From Kwoniella bestiolae CBS 10118 (Eukaryota > Basidiomycota > Tremellomycetes > Tremellales > Cryptococcaceae), in contig NC_089241.1 of NCBI RefSeq assembly GCF_000512585.2, forward strand, positions 310,001 through 374,000: DNA of 64,000 nt, read 5' to 3'. A program made the position numbers and the translations under genes. Shown piece by piece: positions 59,808 to 64,000 of this stretch. Positions within the stretch are counted from its first letter, which is position 1, and every line of letters starts with the position of its first letter. The notes under the pieces were generated by a model, which did not search any database, was not told the origin of the DNA, and worked only from the letters and a program-made list of their open reading frames with translations.

Positions 59808-61347
59808 ATGTTACCATCAACCATCACCCTCGTCACCGCAATCCTTCCTCTCCTCGCTTTGACCTCTGCTTCCGCTCACTCACCTCACCCTCATCACCTT
59901 CGACACAGACGGATCAGCAACGCTGTCAGAAACATCCAAGAGGGTGAAAACACCCCAAGAGCTCTCGTCTCACCTAGGGACAACGCTGGTCACGCTCAAG
60001 CCAAGAAGGTCATCAAGAAGACCGTCAAGAAGAGAGGTGGACAGCAATGCCGACCTCGTCAAGCTGCTACCACTTCATTCTCAGCTGCTGTACCCACTGC
60101 GACCTCTTCCTCGGCTGTCTCTTCAGCTGCTGCCCCCGAGAGTAGCAGCATTGACAACAACCAAGCTTGGGGTCAACCACAAGTGAGTGCCGCCTTCAAG
60201 TAGCAAACTTCCCACCTATCCTTTGGCCAAGTACAAACTGACGAAATCCATCGGCCTCACAGTCTTCCGCTGCGGACAATACTTGGACTTCATCAGCAGC
60301 CGCCGCTCCAGCCTCGACTTCGGCCGCTGCACCCACTTCTAACAACAACAATTGGAGTGGTTCTAGTGCAGGTGGCGTCTTGAGTATCAGCGACGGGTAC
60401 GTGACACTCTTATGCCATATCGTAGCAGAGCTGATGTTATCAACAGCAACTGTGGTCCATCAAACGCCGATGCCAACTCTCCCAACGGAGCCGAAGGATG
60501 GCTCAACTGTGGTCTCGATGGTGCCGGTTGGACTCCTCCTATGGTCACCGCCGACCAATTGATCGCTGCTGAGCTCTCCGCAGATGGTATCTTTGCTCCT
60601 TGTGGTCCTTATATCGATAAATTCAACCAATACGCTGCTCAATACGGAGGTGAGTGGGATGAGCTCCTTGCGTGCATGACAAACGCTCATCGCTAGTAAC
60701 CCTTTCAGTCAAAGGTATCATGCTTGCTTCGTTCGCCATGCAAGAATCCACCTGTAATCCTTCTGCCACCGGTGGTAACGGAGAAGCCGGTTTGATGCAA
60801 TTGGCCTCTGTCAACTGTGGTGGCGCTCCAGGTGGAAAGTGAGTCTCACGTATCATATATGTTAATTTGTAGTCTTGCGCTGATGAGATCCTTTTCTTAG
60901 CTGTTATGATATCGACTTCAACATCGGACGAGCTGCCGAAGTACGTCATTTCCCTCAAATCATCATACACCCAATATGCCGGCACTAACACTAACATTTT
61001 AATCTGTAGTTATTCTCAAACCTTATCCAGGCTAACGGTGGAAACGTCCTCTTGGTGAGTGACGCGACTCATCCTTGAGCAATCCGCCAGAACTGACGAT
61101 CTCCACAGGCTATCGGTTCCTACAACGGCTGGAGACACGGTCTCACCATCGGTGACGCCACCGCTGCTGCCAGTCAAGGTCAATGTCGAGCCCAGAACAA
61201 CCTCGATTACATCCACCAATACTGTAACGGTTGGATGCAAGGCAAGAGCGGTTACGAGCTTGGTTCATACTGTGAGTGATGTCTTGCAAAGGCTTTCGAC
61301 TACAGCTAACCGCTATTGTTCTGCCAGTCAACCTCAAACAATGCTAA
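59808..61347 (+). CDS. Secreted lysozyme-like / SLT-domain (GH23-like) protein
   Basis: Eight exons: 59808-60182, 60263-60396, 60447-60649, 60709-60838, 60901-60940, 61010-61054, 61109-61271, 61328-61347 (369 aa). Signal peptide LPSTITLVTAILPLLALTSASA, then a basic dibasic-rich propeptide-like part (RHRR, KKTVKKRGG), an Ala/Ser/Thr linker (about 85-165), and a catalytic domain starting NCGPSNADAN. The core LASFAMQESTCNPSA has the SLT-type glutamate (about 250), followed by GGNGEAGLMQLAS and IGSYNGW, matching the ES-NP / GLMQ / YN-G motifs of lytic transglycosylases. Several Cys could form disulphides. In bacteria such enzymes cut peptidoglycan; in a fungus the target may be foreign bacterial wall or a chitin-like polymer. 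That is inference. Confidence 0.85.
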
Positions 61348-61621
61348 AACGGATAACCTCCAGTCGGTCGATCCTCTTTTTGACTGTGTATATTCTATAT
61401 ATTTGACCAGGCTTGACGCTCTGGATTCTATTGATGACGGTCTATTGGAATAGACGGTCTGATCGATCCCCTTTTAACGTACTCATCGCCAACGTAAATG
61501 AACTCTGCATGCAATCTGTCTCCGTAAACGACATTTGAGCAAGACAATGAACTGATACAGATGCAATGCATAATGTTAATGTTGAGTTTACACCGTTTAT
61601 GGGATGCTACACTGATAATGC

Positions 61622-64000
61622 TTATTCCTCTAACCTGTCTTTGACCGGATCCCAGCCTCGCTCCCACACCGCTTTCTTCGGCCATCTCAGCTCGAACCAA
61701 TCCAGCATAATGTCCTTGACCTCGTCGTAATCTTCTTCTATATCATCGTTCAATCCCAATATACTGACTCGTGAATTATCCTGTATCATTTTGAAGACTC
61801 GATGGGCATGTTCGGCGGATTTTAGCATGTGGAAATGTGATTCGGATTTTGCTGAGATCATGAAAATCAGTGCGTGATGCGAGATTGACGGCAATTTTGT
61901 ATAATGGAACTCACCAGATAGATACTGATAACGTGATAGTAATTTCATGGTATACTCTCGTAAATTAACGGATTCACCGGGAAGAGCCGTTGTTGACATG
62001 ACGCCGTCCAAGGAAAAGTCGGCCTCATGCCACGTCGGTGTCAGCGGTAGATGTGGTGGTGGCAGATACTTTGGATAAGAATGCCCTTGAGCCAAAGGTG
62101 AGTTCTCGAATGCCGTTCCTTTGGGAGGGAAGAAAGCGGACAAGCCCAATGGACCAGAAGCAGTGACCAATGCCATGATTACTGGATACCCTTCAGCAAC
62201 GTTCGTACCAATATAAGGGGCTTGAGATCACTTACAACAATCTCCACATTCCGGATACTGGAAGGTGAGTCGCTTCATCATATCGGCAGCAGGGACGTCT
62301 TCTTCTCTTGACCAGAAAGATCCGAAACATCGGTCCAAATCCAAAACGCACCTATATTCGTTAGTGCTTGCTAGACAGGTGTTTCACTCACTTGTCATTG
62401 GACGAGGGATCGGACCCAGCTTTGAGGATTGGTGGCATATGACCGTCCATAGAGGCTTATGATATCAGCTGATGGCTAAGTGATATTCACTCACAAAATA
62501 GGAAATCTGTCGCTTTAGGAGGTTCCCAACCGGCTTGTTCAAATGTCCTAGCCATTCGACCGGGTTCTAGCGTCCACCGTTCTCCTCGATGAACCTCAAT
62601 TTTGATCACATCGTCATCATCATCGTTTAAACCGAACATATCCTTCAATTCGGTTCTGGCTAAATGGTTCCAAGTATCAGGGGAATCGCCAAGTGTACCG
62701 AGATTAGCCACGATATAGGTCCATAGTAGAGCTTCTCGCCATCGTTCAACCTGTAGTTGTTAGCGTAACTTTCTAATACGATCGACTCACTCTCAGAGAT
62801 GTCAACAGCCACTGCATTTGAATATCTCCTTCACCGAGCGTCATTTCTCGGAAGCGCCTTTGGCTGCTTTCAGCTAGAGCTTCCTTGAAGATCAGACTGG
62901 CTTCATGGTGCAATCCTCGGGTGATCACCTTTGGGACATGAGCAAAGTAAGGTCTCAACCGTCGAGGAAATCGTTGAGAGAGTAGATAATTGGCGTGGTA
63001 CAGCCCACCGACTTCGCCGGCATCATTAAAACGGTTCTTATCTAGCATTGGGCGAACCTGCTGATAATACTGCGAGGAAGAATACGATCACGTCAATGCT
63101 GGATCGATGAATCTATGATGTGGAAACTTACACCATGGTCGAAGCGGATGACCGAACCGTAAAGTGGAGAGTGAAAGTCCGATACCTGCGAAGGTTCAGT
63201 TAGTAGAGATCAGCGGGGAAAAGAAAGACGATATCACGTACTGCATGAGGTCGTAACAAGAAAAAATCATCATTGAGAGAGAGCGTGACGTCGGCCTAAA
63301 AATGTTTCAGCGTTGCTCGTCCACTGGATGACTCACCAGGCCAGGAAGCCATCCAACCCGACTTTCTATAGCCATTGAATTAAAAGACGGCAAGGCTTTC
63401 TTCCTCCATTCCTGTTCCTTCCATTCACGTTCCCCTAGCTCTTCAGTCAGACCGTCACGGTCCATGCTGGGTAAGTGAAAGATCTCCGAATGAGCCGCAT
63501 ATCGCAACGTAGGGTAATTTGCCTCTGCTCGTAGCAATTTACTTCGTCCTTCTCGGTACTGATTGGACGAATATGGATGGTAAGGGTGAGATGGGCTGGT
63601 TTTGTCCCGCCGAGAGAAGTCAAGCCACGTAGGTGTTTGGACTACACGCCATGTTGCGGAAAGATGAGCAGATAGCGAGGCCGGGAGCGATGTGAGCGAT
63701 CTAGCGGTATCGTTACTCTCCCTTCTGTCGATAGATCTGTGGGTATGGCGTTGAGAGCCTTGCGAAGTTATCGATCTTTCGAGCTCCTCCAATATGGATC
63801 CTGGCAATAGTTCCAGGTCTTTCTCGACTTCGAACGGGTAGTCGGCGAGAATTAAATGAAACGTCTCCAAGTGTCCAGGCAAGGCGTCAAGAACGGAGCG
63901 CATAGAGTGTACCAGCTCATTTTGCTCTCTGCCAAAAGATCAGTCAGTATACTGAAATTGTAGCCTTACGGTTAAAATCCGAACAGCTCACCGAAAATGA
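61622..64000 (-). CDS. XPT1: Stealth-family phosphotransferase, Xpt1-like, cut at the window edge
   Basis: Ten exons seen, 5' part missing: 64000-63992, 63928-63337, 63295-63242, 63185-63132, 63069-62791, 62750-62495, 62455-62392, 62351-62236, 62181-61915, 61851-61622 (about 639 residues visible). Stealth CR2 hallmarks: [39 protein letters not shown] and [12 protein letters not shown]; later segments [18 protein letters not shown] and [13 protein letters not shown] fit CR3/CR4. Stealth proteins transfer sugar-1-phosphates. In Cryptococcus the known member, Xpt1, is a Golgi xylosylphosphotransferase acting on O-glycans; orthology is likely but unproven. A membrane anchor would be in the missing N-terminus. 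The last intron (63 nt) is a multiple of three without a stop, so its removal rests on splice signals only. Confidence 0.82.

Overview
The window reads as nuclear DNA of a basidiomycete yeast, most likely a Tremellales relative of Cryptococcus/Kwoniella. The evidence is the gene architecture (many 45-90 nt introns with GTRNGY donors and CTRAY-type branch points, up to 12 exons per gene) and the gene content (an SREBP-type Sre1, a Stealth-family xylosylphosphotransferase-like protein, an arrestin-type adaptor, a Zn2Cys6 factor). The genus is an inference. I found no tRNA, rRNA, transposon or CRISPR array. Exon boundaries were placed by eye from splice signals, and every complete model closes in frame. 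All model lengths below are my own sums.

Layout. 0.2-4.6 kb: four tandem BTB/POZ-like paralogues sharing one intron position; the fourth carries an in-frame stop. 4.8-12.2 kb: RRP9 (U3 snoRNP) and SEC31 (COPII), head to head. 12.6-14.6 kb: arrestin-like adaptor with a PPxY motif. 14.6-18.3 kb: gene-poor. 18.3-23.2 kb: an alpha/beta hydrolase convergent with SRE1. 23.6-27.8 kb: CWC27 (spliceosomal cyclophilin) and VPS74/GOLPH3, head to head. 27.8-34.3 kb: a Zn2Cys6 factor in a gene-poor desert. 34.3-39.6 kb: MKT1, CSN5 and a short coiled-coil (SCOC-like) protein. 40.9-43.1 kb: a cytochrome P450. 43.1-45.9 kb: no gene, but a C/T-rich leader-like tract and a strong hairpin followed by a T-run. 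45.9-46.8 kb: His/Pro-rich unknown protein. 47.2-51.6 kb: RanBP1-domain nucleoporin-like protein, VMA16, and TRS20 (TRAPP sedlin). 52.2-58.1 kb: a 1799-residue formin. 59.8-61.3 kb: a secreted lysozyme/SLT-like protein. 61.6-64 kb: a Stealth-family phosphotransferase cut by the right edge.

Most genes are conserved housekeeping functions. Several belong to the secretory route (SEC31, VPS74, TRS20, VMA16), but they are separate units and not a cluster. Five gene pairs share short divergent promoters (about 290-600 bp). The least ordinary parts are the BTB array with a decaying member, two GC-AG introns, several microexons, the hairpin/T-run locus near 45.2 kb, and the fungal SLT-type and Stealth-type enzymes at the right end.
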